A stretch of 64,000 nt of DNA from Saprospira sp. CCB-QB6 (GTDB lineage Bacteria > Bacteroidota > Bacteroidia > Chitinophagales > Saprospiraceae): the NCBI RefSeq assembly GCF_028464065.1, contig NZ_CP116808.1, positions 868,001 to 932,000 of the forward strand, given 5' to 3'. The notes under the pieces were generated by a model. The model had not been told where the DNA came from, ran no database searches, and worked only from the letters and a program-made list of their open reading frames with translations. Below, piece by piece: positions 6,504 through 15,785 of this stretch (within the stretch, counting starts at the first letter, position 1; every line of letters begins with the position of its first letter). A program made the position numbers and the translations under genes.

Positions 6504-8294
6504 ATGTCAAAATATAGATCACATCATTGTAATGAGTTGAATGCTAGCCACCTAGAGCAAGAGGTGCGCCTAGCGGGTTGGGTGGCCGATATCCGCCACC
6601 TCAGTAAATCGCTGTCTTTTATTACGATTCGCGACCATTACGGCAAGACCCAATTGGTATTTTCTGAGGAACAAGGCCAGGCTTTTGAACTCGCCCGCAG
6701 CCTCAAGCCCGAAAGCGTTATCCTCGTGAAAGGAATTGTGCGCTCTCGTGGAAAAGATGTGAACCCCGATATGGCCACCGGAGAAATTGAGGTGGAAGTA
6801 CAAGAATTGACCATCGATTCTTTGGTGGAACAACTCCCTTTTCAATTGCATGAGCAACCCAATGAAGACCTTCGCCTGAAGTATCGCTTTATTGACCTGC
6901 GCCGCAGCGAGCTACAAGAAGCCCTCAAATTGCGCTTTAAGTTGATGATGGAGATCCGTACCTTTTTGGCCCAAAAAGGCTTTTTGGAAATCCAAACGCC
7001 TATTCTCACGGCTTCTTCGCCCGAAGGTGCCCGCGATTATGTGGTGCCCTCTCGCCTTTATCCCGGGCAGTTTTATGCCCTCCCTCAGGCCCCTCAGCAG
7101 TATAAGCAGCTGTTGATGTGCTCTGGTATTGATAAGTATTTCCAGATTGCGCCCTGCTTTCGCGATGAAAATGCCCGTGCAGACCGCTCTCCCGGCGAGT
7201 TCTATCAGCTAGATATGGAAATGGCCTTTATTGAGCAAGATGAGCTTTTTGCCCTCTTGGAAGAGATGTACGAATACCTCTTGCCCAAGGTGACCAAAAA
7301 GAAAATGCAGCAGTTTCCCTTCCCTCGTATCAAGTTCAACGACTCGATGGAATGGTACGGCTCTGATAAACCCGATATCCGCTTCGAGATGAAGATGAAG
7401 GAGCTTACCCCTTTGTTTGAGCATTCTGACTTTAAGGTCTACCAAGAGATGTTTAAGACGAAGCAAGTGGTCAAAGCTATTTTGGTGGAAGGCGGTGCCG
7501 ATCAATCTCGCAAGTTCTTTGACAAGGCCCAAAAAGAGGCCAAGGAAAAAGGCGCTTTTGGTATCGGTTACCTACAATATAAGGAGGATGAGGTCAAAGG
7601 CTCTGTGGCCAAACCCCTAAGCGAAGAAGAAATTGCCGCTATTGCCGAGCAGATGGGCGCCAAAACTGGCGATGCCGTTATTTTGATGGCTGGCGATCGC
7701 AATTTGGTCAATAAAGCCCTCGGACATGTCCGCGTTTGGGTGGCCCAACAAATGGGCTTGGCCGATGAAGATACCCTGGCCTTCTGCTGGATCGTGGATT
7801 TCCCCATGTACGAGTATGATGAGGAAGCCGAAAAATGGGACTTCTCACACAACCCATTCTCTATGCCTCAGGGCGAAATGGAGGCCCTAGATCAAGCCGC
7901 CGCTTCTGGCAATTATGGCGATGTCCTCGCCTACCAATACGATATTGTGTGTAATGGTATCGAGCTCTCTTCTGGCGCTATCCGTAACCACCGCCCCGAC
8001 ATTATGTACAAGGCCTTTGATATCGTTGGCTATAGCCGCGAGGTGGTAGACGAACGCTTTGGCCACATGATCTCGGCCTTTAAATACGGCGCTCCCCCCC
8101 ATGGTGGTATCGCTCCCGGCCTTGACCGTATGGTGATGATTTTTGCCGATAAGGAAAATATCCGCGAGGTGATTGCTTTCCCGCTCAACCAACAGGCCAA
8201 AGACCCCATGATGGGTTCTCCCGCAGCTATCACGCCCGAACAATGGGAGGAGCTACAACTTCAAGTAGTTCCCAAAAAAGAAGAAGCCAAATAA
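6504..8294 (+). CDS. aspS: aspartyl-tRNA synthetase
   Basis: A 596-residue class II synthetase that charges tRNA-Asp. An N-terminal OB-fold anticodon-binding domain (about 1-110) contains LAGWVADIRHLSKSLSFI. The class II core follows, with motif 1 around FLEIQTPIL, motif 2 around FRDENARADRSPGEFYQLD, and motif 3 in GGIAPGLDRMVMIF near the C-terminus. A long insert around residues 300-420 corresponds to the GAD domain of bacterial-type AspRS. Length fits the bacterial type. Monocistronic by context: a mosaic repeat lies upstream and an intrinsic terminator 20 bp downstream. Whether it also charges tRNA-Asn cannot be told from this window. Confidence 0.97.
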   Translation: MSKYRSHHCNELNASHLEQEVRLAGWVADIRHLSKSLSFITIRDHYGKTQLVFSEEQGQAFELARSLKPESVILVKGIVRSRGKDVNPDMATGEIEVEVQELTIDSLVEQLPFQLHEQPNEDLRLKYRFIDLRRSELQEALKLRFKLMMEIRTFLAQKGFLEIQTPILTASSPEGARDYVVPSRLYPGQFYALPQAPQQYKQLLMCSGIDKYFQIAPCFRDENARADRSPGEFYQLDMEMAFIEQDELFALLEEMYEYLLPKVTKKKMQQFPFPRIKFNDSMEWYGSDKPDIRFEMKMKELTPLFEHSDFKVYQEMFKTKQVVKAILVEGGADQSRKFFDKAQKEAKEKGAFGIGYLQYKEDEVKGSVAKPLSEEEIAAIAEQMGAKTGDAVILMAGDRNLVNKALGHVRVWVAQQMGLADEDTLAFCWIVDFPMYEYDEEAEKWDFSHNPFSMPQGEMEALDQAAASGNYGDVLAYQYDIVCNGIELSSGAIRNHRPDIMYKAFDIVGYSREVVDERFGHMISAFKYGAPPHGGIAPGLDRMVMIFADKENIREVIAFPLNQQAKDPMMGSPAAITPEQWEELQLQVVPKKEEAK

Positions 8295-8313
8295 GCTGAT
8301 TCAACTATAAAAA

Positions 8314-8346
8314 TGAACGCCCGCTACTCCATAGTAGTGGGCGTTT
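8314..8346 (+). terminator. intrinsic terminator of aspS
   Basis: A 12-bp stem (ACGCCCGCTACT / AGTAGTGGGCGT, one G-U pair) with a CCAT loop is followed by a T run. Confidence 0.9.
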
Positions 8347-8404
8347 TTGTTTGTAGACTAATGAATCCAGCAAAGAGGTAGACAAAAACTCTTTTGCTGT
8401 ATTT

Positions 8405-8800
8405 GCATCCTTACATTTAGCTCTGGGGAATCCCCAGAGGCGGCTGTATCGTTACATTTAGCTCCGGCCCCAAGCCAGAGGCATCTGCATCCTTACATTT
8501 AGCTTCGGCCCCAGGCCAGAGGCATCTGCATCCTTACATTTAGCTCCGGCCCCAAGCCAGAGGCATCTGCATCATTACATTTAGCTCTGGCCCCAAGCCA
8601 GAGGCATCTGCATCATTACATTTAGCTCTGGCCCCAAGCCAGAGGCATCTGCATCATTACATTTAGCTCTGGCCCCAGGCCAGAGGCATCTGCATCATTA
8701 CATTTAGCTCCGGCCCCAGGCCAGAGGCATCTGCATCATTACATTTAGCTCCGGCCCCAGGCCAGAGGCATCTGCATCATTACATTTAGCTCCGGCCCTA
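8405..8800. repeat. 41-bp tandem repeat array, ten copies
   Basis: The word TTACATTTAGCT recurs with an exact 41-bp period from 8411 to 8780, ten times. Each unit carries a small inverted repeat of the form CTCTGGC-CCCAA-GCCAGAG. The first unit has CTCTGGGG/CCCCAGAG instead, so both sides changed together. A further isolated copy of the word lies near 8908. There is no open reading frame across the array and there are no variable spacers. Confidence 0.92.
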
Positions 8801-8946
8801 TTTAATTTGTCCGATCTTTTTTTTCTGGCCCTCCCCTACTATAGTTTAGCGATAAGCGCTTAGGCGCCAAATATGGCGTTCAGCTTCATTTTGGCCTAAC
8901 ATTTTTTACATTTAGCTGTTGTCTGTTCATTGAGGCCTTTTTATTT

Positions 8947-9088
8947 GGGGCTGCCCCTTCCTTCGGTCGGGTCGGGCTGTTTCGCAGCTCGCTGATCGCT
9001 CGGCCCTTCGGCGCTTTCAGCGCCTCGGTCTGGCCTGACGGCCACTGCTGTCCATCCCTCAGCCTGCGGCCCTATCGGGCCTGTAGGA
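8947..9088 (-). repeat. mosaic GC-rich intergenic repeat, copy 4
   Basis: It is read on the minus strand from GGCTGAGGGATGG to GGGGCAGCCCC, with a GGCGCT/AGCGCC arm and an extra GGCCCGATAGGGCC outer palindrome. It lies upstream of the flavin reductase gene. Confidence 0.88.
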
Positions 9089-9128
9089 ACGCTTAAACAT
9101 CCCTAGAATTATTTAAAAGTAATACCTT

Positions 9129-9758
9129 ATGCTCAAAACGTTTCAGGCGCAAGAGATTGCCAAGCTGCCCAAGCGGCAGCGCACCACCTTTGTCAACCAT
9201 CTATCGGGTTTTAAATCGGCCAATTTGGTGGGTAGTATTTCGGCTGAGGGGCAAGAGAACCTGGCTATATTTAGCTCGGCGGTACACTTGGGAGCTAATC
9301 CCCCTTTAATTGGCCTTATTTCTCGGCCCTTTACAGCGGAAGTGATCCGTCATAGTCTGCGCAATATTCGGGAACAAAAATACTTTAGTCTCAATCAGGT
9401 GCATCAGGGCATCTATGAGCAGGCGCATCATAGCTCGGCCCGTTATCCCGATGGGGTATCAGAATTTGAAGCTACGGGCTTGCACCCCCAATACATTGCT
9501 GATTTTCCAGCTCCTTTTGTCCAAGAGGCCCAGTTAAAAATAGGCTTGCGGCTAGAAGAGGAAATCCCCATCATAAAAAATGGGACCTATCTGATTGTTG
9601 CGGCCATAGAATATGTGGAGCTGCCCCAAGCCGCCTTTGATGAGGAAACTGGACAAATTGATTTGGAGAAAATGCAGGCCGTTTGTATTTCGGGTTTAGA
9701 TAGCTACCATAAAACGGAGCAGTTGCAGCGCCTGCCTTATGCTAAGCCTAAGCAATAG
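9129..9758 (+). CDS. flavin reductase-like FMN-binding split-barrel protein
   Basis: A 209-residue cytoplasmic protein with the flavin-reductase-like fold: residues 20-60 hold the NHLSGFKSANLVGS and NLAIFSSAVHLG strands that cradle FMN, followed by PPLIGLISRP. Related proteins reduce free flavin with NAD(P)H or serve as flavoprotein oxidoreductases. The substrate is not evident. It stands alone between two repeats, with its own start after an A-rich leader. The C-terminal third is acidic and less conserved. Confidence 0.8.
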   Translation: MLKTFQAQEIAKLPKRQRTTFVNHLSGFKSANLVGSISAEGQENLAIFSSAVHLGANPPLIGLISRPFTAEVIRHSLRNIREQKYFSLNQVHQGIYEQAHHSSARYPDGVSEFEATGLHPQYIADFPAPFVQEAQLKIGLRLEEEIPIIKNGTYLIVAAIEYVELPQAAFDEETGQIDLEKMQAVCISGLDSYHKTEQLQRLPYAKPKQ

Positions 9759-10124
9759 GCGGCCTTTGGCCGCCTTGGCCGAAGGCCAAATGGCCACAAC
9801 AAGCCCTTTAGGGCGCAGTTCGACGACCAAAGGGAGTAACCGATGTGCAGCAGTGCGGCGCAGCCGCAGACCCAGGCGGCAAAGCCGCCGCAGGGCCGAG
9901 CGAGCAGCGAGCTGCAGAACGACAACAAGGCCTTTAGGCCGCAGTTCGACGACCAAAGGGAGTAACCGATGTGCAGCAGTGCGGCGCAGCCGCAGACCCA
10001 GGCGGCAAAGCCGCCGCAGGGCCGAGCGAGCAGCGAGCTGCAGAACGACAACAAGGCCTTTAGGCCGCAGTTCGACGACCAAAGGGAGTAACCGCCGCAA
10101 GGCGAAGCCGCAGCGGAGGCCCCT
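9759..10124 (+). repeat. mosaic GC-rich repeat, copy 5 (tandemly reiterated)
   Basis: The block running from GCAGTTCGACGACCAAAG through GATGTGCAGCAGTGCGGC, GGCGGCAAAGCCGCC and GGGCCGAGCGAGCAGCGAG occurs in successive near-identical units of about 118 bp, then a closing GGAGGCCCC. The last base pairs overlap the stop codon of nadK, and the first follow the flavin reductase stop, so the whole convergent gap is repeat. Confidence 0.92.
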
Positions 10125-11010
10125 AATCATTCCGAGAATCGGTCCCCCAATGCAGCTTTTTGCGGATCATGTAGAGGAAGTTGCGATCATCGGGGCGGAG
10201 CAAAGTCGTTTGGAAATCACATTTGCGGATAGCCAGTTGGCAGCTAGCCTGAATGGCTCGGTAGCGAGAATCTAGGGTACAAAGGAAATGCTCGGCTCGG
10301 CCCTCCACCTCAAAAGAGATAACCACATCATCGGAAAGGACAATAGGGCGGACATTTAGGTTGTGGGGGGCGACGGGCGTGATAATAAAATTGCCAGAGC
10401 GGGGAAAAATAATGGGTCCCCCACAGCTCAGCGAGTAGCCCGTAGAGCCCGTGGGACTAGCCACAATGACCCCATCGGCCCAGTAAGAATTGAGAAATTC
10501 GCCATTCACATAGGTGTGAATAATGACCATAGAAGAGGTATCTCGCTTGAGAATAGCGAAATCATTGAGGGCAAAATTGGCGCTGCCAAAGAGGGGACTA
10601 GAAGACTCTAGCTGCAAAAGCACTCGTTTATCTTCTACCAAAGCGCCCTGCTCAAAGGCTTGTAAACTCTCTTCAATTCGGTGCTTTTCGATCATGGCCA
10701 AAAAGCCTAGTCGGCCCATATTGAGGCCCCAGATAGGAACGCCTGTATCGCGGACATAAGTCACAGCTTCTAGGATGGTCCCATCTCCGCCCAGCGTAAT
10801 ACAGCAATCGAGTTCGGCAGCGCGAAAATCCTCATGCGTTTGGAAACAATAGAACGAATTATTGATTTTGATGCGGCCCATAAAAGAGTCATAGTACTCT
10901 TGATAAATGTAGAGTTCCCATTCGGGGCGGCGGGCGAGGGCATCAAAGACCTCTTGAACCAGCTGCTGTTGTTCCTTTTTTAGGAAGCGGCTAAAAAGGG
11001 CAATACGCAT
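10123..11010 (-). CDS. nadK: NAD kinase
   Basis: A 295-residue cytoplasmic enzyme that phosphorylates NAD to NADP. The catalytic GGDGT motif is at residues 74-78. NMGRLGFLA follows near 98, and the substrate-binding DGVIVASPTGSTGYSLS stretch near 180-196 is complete. Length and motifs match bacterial NAD kinases. The gene is last in a probable operon with the outer-membrane protein (4-bp gap) and the thioesterase. Its stop codon abuts a mosaic repeat array, and no separate intrinsic terminator is seen. Confidence 0.97.
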   Translation of the reverse strand: MRIALFSRFLKKEQQQLVQEVFDALARRPEWELYIYQEYYDSFMGRIKINNSFYCFQTHEDFRAAELDCCITLGGDGTILEAVTYVRDTGVPIWGLNMGRLGFLAMIEKHRIEESLQAFEQGALVEDKRVLLQLESSSPLFGSANFALNDFAILKRDTSSMVIIHTYVNGEFLNSYWADGVIVASPTGSTGYSLSCGGPIIFPRSGNFIITPVAPHNLNVRPIVLSDDVVISFEVEGRAEHFLCTLDSRYRAIQASCQLAIRKCDFQTTLLRPDDRNFLYMIRKKLHWGTDSRND

Positions 11011-11014
11011 AAGA

Positions 11015-12397
11015 CTAGAGATTCATTTTTAGGCGAAAAAAGAAGGCGGTTTCTAGAGATTGGTTAAGGCTATATTCAAATTGAAGCACAAAGCGATACT
11101 GCAGTAGGCCAAGGTCGATAGCGGGGCCAGTACCCCAAAGCGAGCGATTGACTAGGCTGCCTTGTTCTTGATAAAAGCGATCCCAAACATAGCCATAATC
11201 TAAATGATAACGCAGGTGGAGAGCGATAAAAGGGGATTCCTCTGCTCCCCATTCCATCAATTTGACATTGATATCGCTGCGCCAGAGCAGATAATCTTGG
11301 CCATAAATTACATAATATTGATTGCCTCGGACCAATTCCTCCTCAAAGCCTAGGGCTTCTTGTTCAAAAAAGGCTTGCTTTTGTCTAGCGAGGCTCAGTT
11401 TGCCACTCAATTGGCCGCCCACACTCCAGTAATCGTTACCAAATTTATGATAATAGGCCAACTTAGTGCCTAGGGTCCATTGGTTGAGTTCATTGAAGAG
11501 ACCCAGTCCTTTTTTCTCGGTCTCGGCTTGTAAGTAATAGCCCTTAAAGGGGTAGTTTCGGAAATCTCTGCGGTCTTTGGACCAACTATAGCGCAGGCGA
11601 AAATCTCTTTGTCGGGCTTTGCCCAAGAGGAAATCGGCATTTTGGGCAAAAATAGAATCACTAACCCCATAATTGTGGAAGCCCAAAGTCAGTTGGTGTT
11701 GGCTCCATACATCTTGGCGGAAATAAAGGCCCAATCGAAAACGCAGGCGGTCGAACTGTGGTCCTCTTCGATCGAGATCCCGATAAAATAGGCGTTTGTT
11801 ATCGGCTACGCCATAGGCTAGCTCTTTATTATTGGACCAAAGGCCCTCTATGCTGTAGCCCCAAGCATTCTTATTGCGCAAGGGAGGCAAGACATAGACC
11901 AATTCGACCTTAGGGCTATAGCCGACCTGCCCAATCACTTTCAGCATATCATTATAGCCGCCAGGGTTTCGCCAAAGGCCCCAAAGGCCTAAGTTCACCC
12001 TTCGGAGATCGAAGTTGAAGCTTTTCCACCAAACATTAAAGTTGCGATCGGCTAGTTCGAGCATGGGGATGGGATAAATCCCTAGGTTTTCATCTAGTTC
12101 GATGCCTAGAACAATGCTTTTACCCTCCCATTCTTTCACTCGGACCACAGCTGTTTTGAATAGGCGGCTATTGAGTAGACTTTGTTGGGCCAAATCCAGC
12201 TGCTCTTGCAAGTCATTAAGTCGAAAGCTATCGCCTACACTAAAGGGCAGATAGGCGGCCACCGTTTTGGGTTTGCTCCGCAGCTTTCCGCCCTCGATAT
12301 CGGAGAGGATCAGGCTATCTATACGGACATAAGGGAGCTGAGCTTGGGCCTGATAGCCTAAACTCAGCAACAGGATAATAAAAAGGAGGAAACGCAT
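11015..12397 (-). CDS. outer-membrane beta-barrel protein with POTRA-like N-terminus (BamA/TamA-like)
   Basis: A 460-residue exported protein with a signal peptide ending near YQAQAQ. An N-terminal region of about 80 residues (SVGDSFRLNDLQEQLDLAQQ, then LLNSRLFKTAVVRV) has the look of one POTRA domain. The remainder is rich in alternating aromatic strands typical of a 16-strand barrel, ending in an amphipathic strand (FFFRLKMNL). It is much shorter than BamA, with a single POTRA, so a TamA-like or two-partner-like role is possible. The start codon follows the thioesterase stop directly, and nadK follows after 4 bp. Confidence 0.72.
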   Translation of the reverse strand: MRFLLFIILLLSLGYQAQAQLPYVRIDSLILSDIEGGKLRSKPKTVAAYLPFSVGDSFRLNDLQEQLDLAQQSLLNSRLFKTAVVRVKEWEGKSIVLGIELDENLGIYPIPMLELADRNFNVWWKSFNFDLRRVNLGLWGLWRNPGGYNDMLKVIGQVGYSPKVELVYVLPPLRNKNAWGYSIEGLWSNNKELAYGVADNKRLFYRDLDRRGPQFDRLRFRLGLYFRQDVWSQHQLTLGFHNYGVSDSIFAQNADFLLGKARQRDFRLRYSWSKDRRDFRNYPFKGYYLQAETEKKGLGLFNELNQWTLGTKLAYYHKFGNDYWSVGGQLSGKLSLARQKQAFFEQEALGFEEELVRGNQYYVIYGQDYLLWRSDINVKLMEWGAEESPFIALHLRYHLDYGYVWDRFYQEQGSLVNRSLWGTGPAIDLGLLQYRFVLQFEYSLNQSLETAFFFRLKMNL

Positions 12398-12835
12398 CTA
12401 GCTGCTAGGAATTTGGAGATAATTAGAACTGCCGTGGGCCAAAACTTCACCTTTTTCATCTAGGATAAGGCAACGCATATTGGCGGAGCGCTTACCAATT
12501 CGGATGAGTTCGGGTTGGGCAATGATTTTTTGGCCCTCAAAAGCGGCCCGCACAAAATCTACCTGTAAGCTGGTTGCATAATAGGCCGTATCTTCTGAAA
12601 GCACAAAGAGCTGCATCCCCATGGCCTCATCTAAAATGGCTGAGATTGCGCCTCCATGTAGGCTACTCATGGGGTTGAGCATATCTGGGCGGACCTCAAA
12701 CTCTAGTTGGAGCATACCCGTTTTTTCATTGATCGAAAGAATTCGAGCATTGAGCCAAGCCCCCAAGCCACTGATATTCCCTTCAATATGTTTGCCTTCA
12801 TGAGCCTTGACAAAGGCGATCTTTTCTTTAGACAT
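12398..12835 (-). CDS. PaaI-type hotdog-fold thioesterase
   Basis: A 145-residue hotdog-fold protein. The hallmark LHGGAISAILDEAMGM near residues 60-75 carries the conserved HGG and the acidic residue used for acyl-CoA hydrolysis in PaaI/YbgC relatives, and VDFVRAAF follows. It probably hydrolyses a CoA thioester, substrate unknown. It is the first gene of a tight operon with the outer-membrane protein and nadK: its stop codon is immediately followed by the next ATG. Confidence 0.85.
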   Translation of the reverse strand: MSKEKIAFVKAHEGKHIEGNISGLGAWLNARILSINEKTGMLQLEFEVRPDMLNPMSSLHGGAISAILDEAMGMQLFVLSEDTAYYATSLQVDFVRAAFEGQKIIAQPELIRIGKRSANMRCLILDEKGEVLAHGSSNYLQIPSS

Positions 12836-12930
12836 TTGTTCTGTTGTTTTAAGCGATAACAGTCATTATAGAATGTACAAAAGTAGTTTTTTTTTGATGG
12901 CTAGGGGAATGTTTTTGGTCCCTTGCGTCC

Positions 12931-13072
12931 TACAGGCGGCAAAGCCGCCGCAGGCTGAGGGGCTGTAGCAGGGCCGCCGAAGGCGGCAGACCAAAGCGGC
13001 TTTGCCGCTGCAGGGCCGAGCGATCAGCGAGCTGCGCAATGGCCCGACCCGCCCGCAGGGCGGGGCAGCCCC
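12931..13072 (+). repeat. mosaic GC-rich intergenic repeat, copy 6
   Basis: It begins with a GGCGGCAAAGCCGCC outer arm, then GGCTGAGGGGCTG, a GCGGCTTTGCCGC arm, the GGGCCGAGCGA core, CCCGACCCG and the GGGGCAGCCCC end. It lies between the thioesterase start and the nrdA terminator. Confidence 0.9.
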
Positions 13073-13108
13073 AAAAAAAGAGCAGTTCCTCCCGAAAGAG
13101 CAACTGCT
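13073..13108 (-). terminator. intrinsic terminator of nrdA
   Basis: On the minus strand an AGCAGTTGCTC / GGAGGAACTGCT stem is followed by a T run that merges into the A run ending repeat copy 6. Confidence 0.85.
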
Positions 13109-13134
13109 ACAAACAAACTACTTAATTTTAAATT

Positions 13135-15558
13135 TTAAGAGCCGCACATCAAGCAATCGTCGGGATTGTCGATGCTACAGGCTACGCCTTCTTGGCTGTT
13201 GGCCTCCTCGATTTGGGCGGCGGTGCGGCCAGCTAAAGCTTGGTTATTGCTGCCATTTTGGCCCACAAACTTCTGTTGGTACTTGGCGCTGAGGGTAAAC
13301 TTAATGGGATCTACTGCGGCTTTAGAGCGGAGGTAGTACATGCCCGTTTTCAGGCCACGTTTCCAGGCGTGGAAGTGCATAGAGGTCAGTTTGGCAAAGT
13401 TGGGGCTCTCGACGAAGAGGTTGAGGCTTTGCGACTGGCAGATGAAGGCGCCACGATCGGCGGACATATCGATAATGGCTCGTTGTTTAATTTCGTAAGC
13501 CGTTTTGTAGAGCTCCTTAATATCTTGGGGCAGTCCCTCAATATTTTGGACCGAACCATTGGCGGCGATCAACATCTCTTTGAGTTCTTGGGTCCAATAT
13601 CCACGTTCAATTAGGTCTTTGAGTAGGTGTTTATTGACGACCACATACTCGCCAGAAAGGGTGCGGCGGCTATAAATATTGGAGGTATAGGGCTCGAAGC
13701 ACTCATTATTTCCGAGAATTTGAGAGGTGGAAGCGGTAGGCATAGGGGCAACCAATAAGCTGTTGCGCACTCCATGGGCCAAAATTTCTTGGCGGAGGGC
13801 TTCCCAATCCCAGCGATCTGAGGGAGTCACATCCCAAAGGTCAAATTGGAATTGTCCTTGGCTGATGGGCGAGCCCGCATAGGTGGAATAAGCGCCCTCT
13901 TCCTTGGCCATTTGGCAAGATTCGGTCATGGCCGCAAAATAAATCGTCTCGAAAATATCGCGGTTGAGTTGACGGGCTTCTTCACTTTCAAAAGGCAGGC
14001 GGAGCATCAAGAAGGCATCGGCTAAGCCTTGCACGCCAATCCCGACGGGGCGGTGGCGCATATTGCTATTTTTGGCCTCTTGGATAGGGTAATAATTGAT
14101 GTCGATTACCTTATTGAGGTTGCGGGTAACGATTCGGGTTACCTCATAAAGGCGTTGGAAATCATATTGGCCATCTTCGGTTACAAACTTAGAAAGGGCG
14201 ATAGAGGCTAGGTTACAGACGGCCACCTCATCGGGGCTGCTGTACTCCATAATCTCAGTGCAGAGGTTACTAGAGCGGATCACGCCCAAGTTTTTCTGGT
14301 TTGATTTGCGGTTTGCATGGTCCTTATACAACATATAAGGCGTGCCCGTTTCGATTTGAGATTCTAGGATTTTCATCCAAAGCTCTCTAGCCTTAATCGT
14401 TTGGCGGCCTTGGCCTTCGGCTTCATAGGCCAAATAGCGTTTTTCAAACTCTTCGCCATAGCTATCGTACAGGCCGGGGCATTCATTGGGGCACATCAGG
14501 GTCCATTCGGCATCCTGTTCTACTCTTTGCATAAAGAGGTCGGGAATCCAGAGGGCATAAAAGAGATCGCGGGCGCGTTGTTCTTCTTTACCGTGGTTCT
14601 TTTTGAGGTCCAAAAACTCAAAAACATCGGCATGCCAAGGCTCCAGATAAACGGCAAAAGCGCCTTTGCGTTTTCCGCCGCCTTGGTCCACATAGCGGGC
14701 GGTATCATTATAGACGCGAAGCATGGGCACAATGCCGTTCGAGTTGCCGCCCGTGCCTTTGATATAGCTTCCTTTGGCGCGGATATTATGGATGCTTAGG
14801 CCAATTCCACCAGCAGATTGCGAGATTTTGGCGCAGCGGCTAAGGGTTTCAAAAATGCCAGGAATAGAATCGTCCGTCATGCTCAGCAAAAAGCAAGAAG
14901 AGAGCTGCGGGCGGGGCGTTCCAGAATTGAACAAGGTGGGCGTAGCATGCGTAAACCAGCGCTCTGACATCAGCTTATAGGTTTGCAAGGCGGCCTCAAT
15001 ATTTTCGCCATGAATGCCCAAGGCCGTGCGCATAATCATATACTGTGGGCGCTCGATAATTTTGCCATTGACCTTCATGAGGTAAGAGCGTTCTAGGGTC
15101 TTAAAACCGAAGAAATCATAGTCATAATCGCGTTCGTGCACGATAGCCGCATCGAGTTGCTCGCTATGTTTTTCCACCAAAGCCATAAAATTATCGGCGA
15201 TCATTTGAGCATTTTCGCCTGTTTTGGGGTCGATATATTGGTGGAGGCGGCGCATGGTTTCGGTAAAAGAGTCGGAGCTTCCCTTGTGTAGATCCGAAAC
15301 CGAAATTCTAGCGGCCAAGATCGCATAATCGGGATGTTCGGTGGCCATAGAGGCGGCAGTTTCTGCCGCTAGCTTGTCCAGCACCTCGGTAGAGACCCCA
15401 TCATAAAGGCCCAAAATGACCTTTTTAGAAATCTCAATCACATCGATATAGCGATTGTCCAATCCGTCGCAGAGGTAATAAATCCGCCGCATAATTTTAT
15501 CAAAACTGACGTCTTCTTTGCGGCCGTCTCGCTTGGTCACTTGCATCAAATGCATCAT
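13135..15558 (-). CDS. nrdA: class Ia ribonucleoside-diphosphate reductase, alpha subunit
   Basis: An 807-residue catalytic subunit that reduces ribonucleotides to deoxyribonucleotides. The N-terminal ATP-cone (about 5-95, starting [17 protein letters not shown]) implies dATP/ATP overall control. The active-site cysteines are visible: LSSCFLLSM near 221, NLCTEI near 432 (thiyl radical site) and CNLASI near 454. The C-terminal tail DDCLMCGS carries the CxxC pair reduced by thioredoxin or glutaredoxin. It lies downstream of nrdB on the same strand, which is the reverse of the usual nrdA-nrdB order, with a 227-bp gap holding a repeat and a hairpin. Confidence 0.98.
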   Translation of the reverse strand: MMHLMQVTKRDGRKEDVSFDKIMRRIYYLCDGLDNRYIDVIEISKKVILGLYDGVSTEVLDKLAAETAASMATEHPDYAILAARISVSDLHKGSSDSFTETMRRLHQYIDPKTGENAQMIADNFMALVEKHSEQLDAAIVHERDYDYDFFGFKTLERSYLMKVNGKIIERPQYMIMRTALGIHGENIEAALQTYKLMSERWFTHATPTLFNSGTPRPQLSSCFLLSMTDDSIPGIFETLSRCAKISQSAGGIGLSIHNIRAKGSYIKGTGGNSNGIVPMLRVYNDTARYVDQGGGKRKGAFAVYLEPWHADVFEFLDLKKNHGKEEQRARDLFYALWIPDLFMQRVEQDAEWTLMCPNECPGLYDSYGEEFEKRYLAYEAEGQGRQTIKARELWMKILESQIETGTPYMLYKDHANRKSNQKNLGVIRSSNLCTEIMEYSSPDEVAVCNLASIALSKFVTEDGQYDFQRLYEVTRIVTRNLNKVIDINYYPIQEAKNSNMRHRPVGIGVQGLADAFLMLRLPFESEEARQLNRDIFETIYFAAMTESCQMAKEEGAYSTYAGSPISQGQFQFDLWDVTPSDRWDWEALRQEILAHGVRNSLLVAPMPTASTSQILGNNECFEPYTSNIYSRRTLSGEYVVVNKHLLKDLIERGYWTQELKEMLIAANGSVQNIEGLPQDIKELYKTAYEIKQRAIIDMSADRGAFICQSQSLNLFVESPNFAKLTSMHFHAWKRGLKTGMYYLRSKAAVDPIKFTLSAKYQQKFVGQNGSNNQALAGRTAAQIEEANSQEGVACSIDNPDDCLMCGS

Positions 15559-15577
15559 TATCTATTTTGGCTTGGCT

Positions 15578-15609
15578 AAAAAAGCGCTTAGTCTTGCTGG
15601 CTAAGCGCT
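15578..15609 (-). terminator. intrinsic terminator or attenuator between nrdB and nrdA
   Basis: On the minus strand AGCGCTTAG / CTAAGCGCT forms a perfect 9-bp stem with a 9-base loop and a run of T. It ends only about 20 bases before the nrdA ATG, so read-through transcripts would be cut or the hairpin would sit over the nrdA ribosome-binding region. Confidence 0.75.
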
Positions 15610-15640
15610 CATTAGTCTGTTTTTTAATATTTGTTATGTT

Positions 15641-15771
15641 GGGGCCTCCCGCCTTCGGCGGGCGCTACGTTTCGCAGCTCGCTGCTCGCTCGGCCCTGCG
15701 GCGGCAAAGCCGCCTTGGTCTGCCGCCTTCGGCCACTGCTGCACATCGCTAGGCCAGCGGCTGCGCCGCTT
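15641..15771 (-). repeat. mosaic GC-rich intergenic repeat, copy 7
   Basis: The minus-strand reading has GGCCTAGCGATGTG, a GGCGGC/GCCGCC arm, GGGCCGAGCGA, AACGTAGCGCC and GGAGGCCCC, with an outer AGCGGC/GCCGCT arm. It sits inside the nrdB-nrdA gap. Confidence 0.9.
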
Positions 15772-15785
15772 GTTTTAGCGCTTGG

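Noticed and set aside
8405-8800. Possible CRISPR array
   Set aside because: Units are nearly identical over their whole 41 bp, so there are no unique spacers, and no cas genes are adjacent.
9696-10275. Several long open frames on both strands through repeat copy 5
   Set aside because: They translate the GC-rich repeat itself into periodic Arg/Ala/Ser text; no start context or family similarity.
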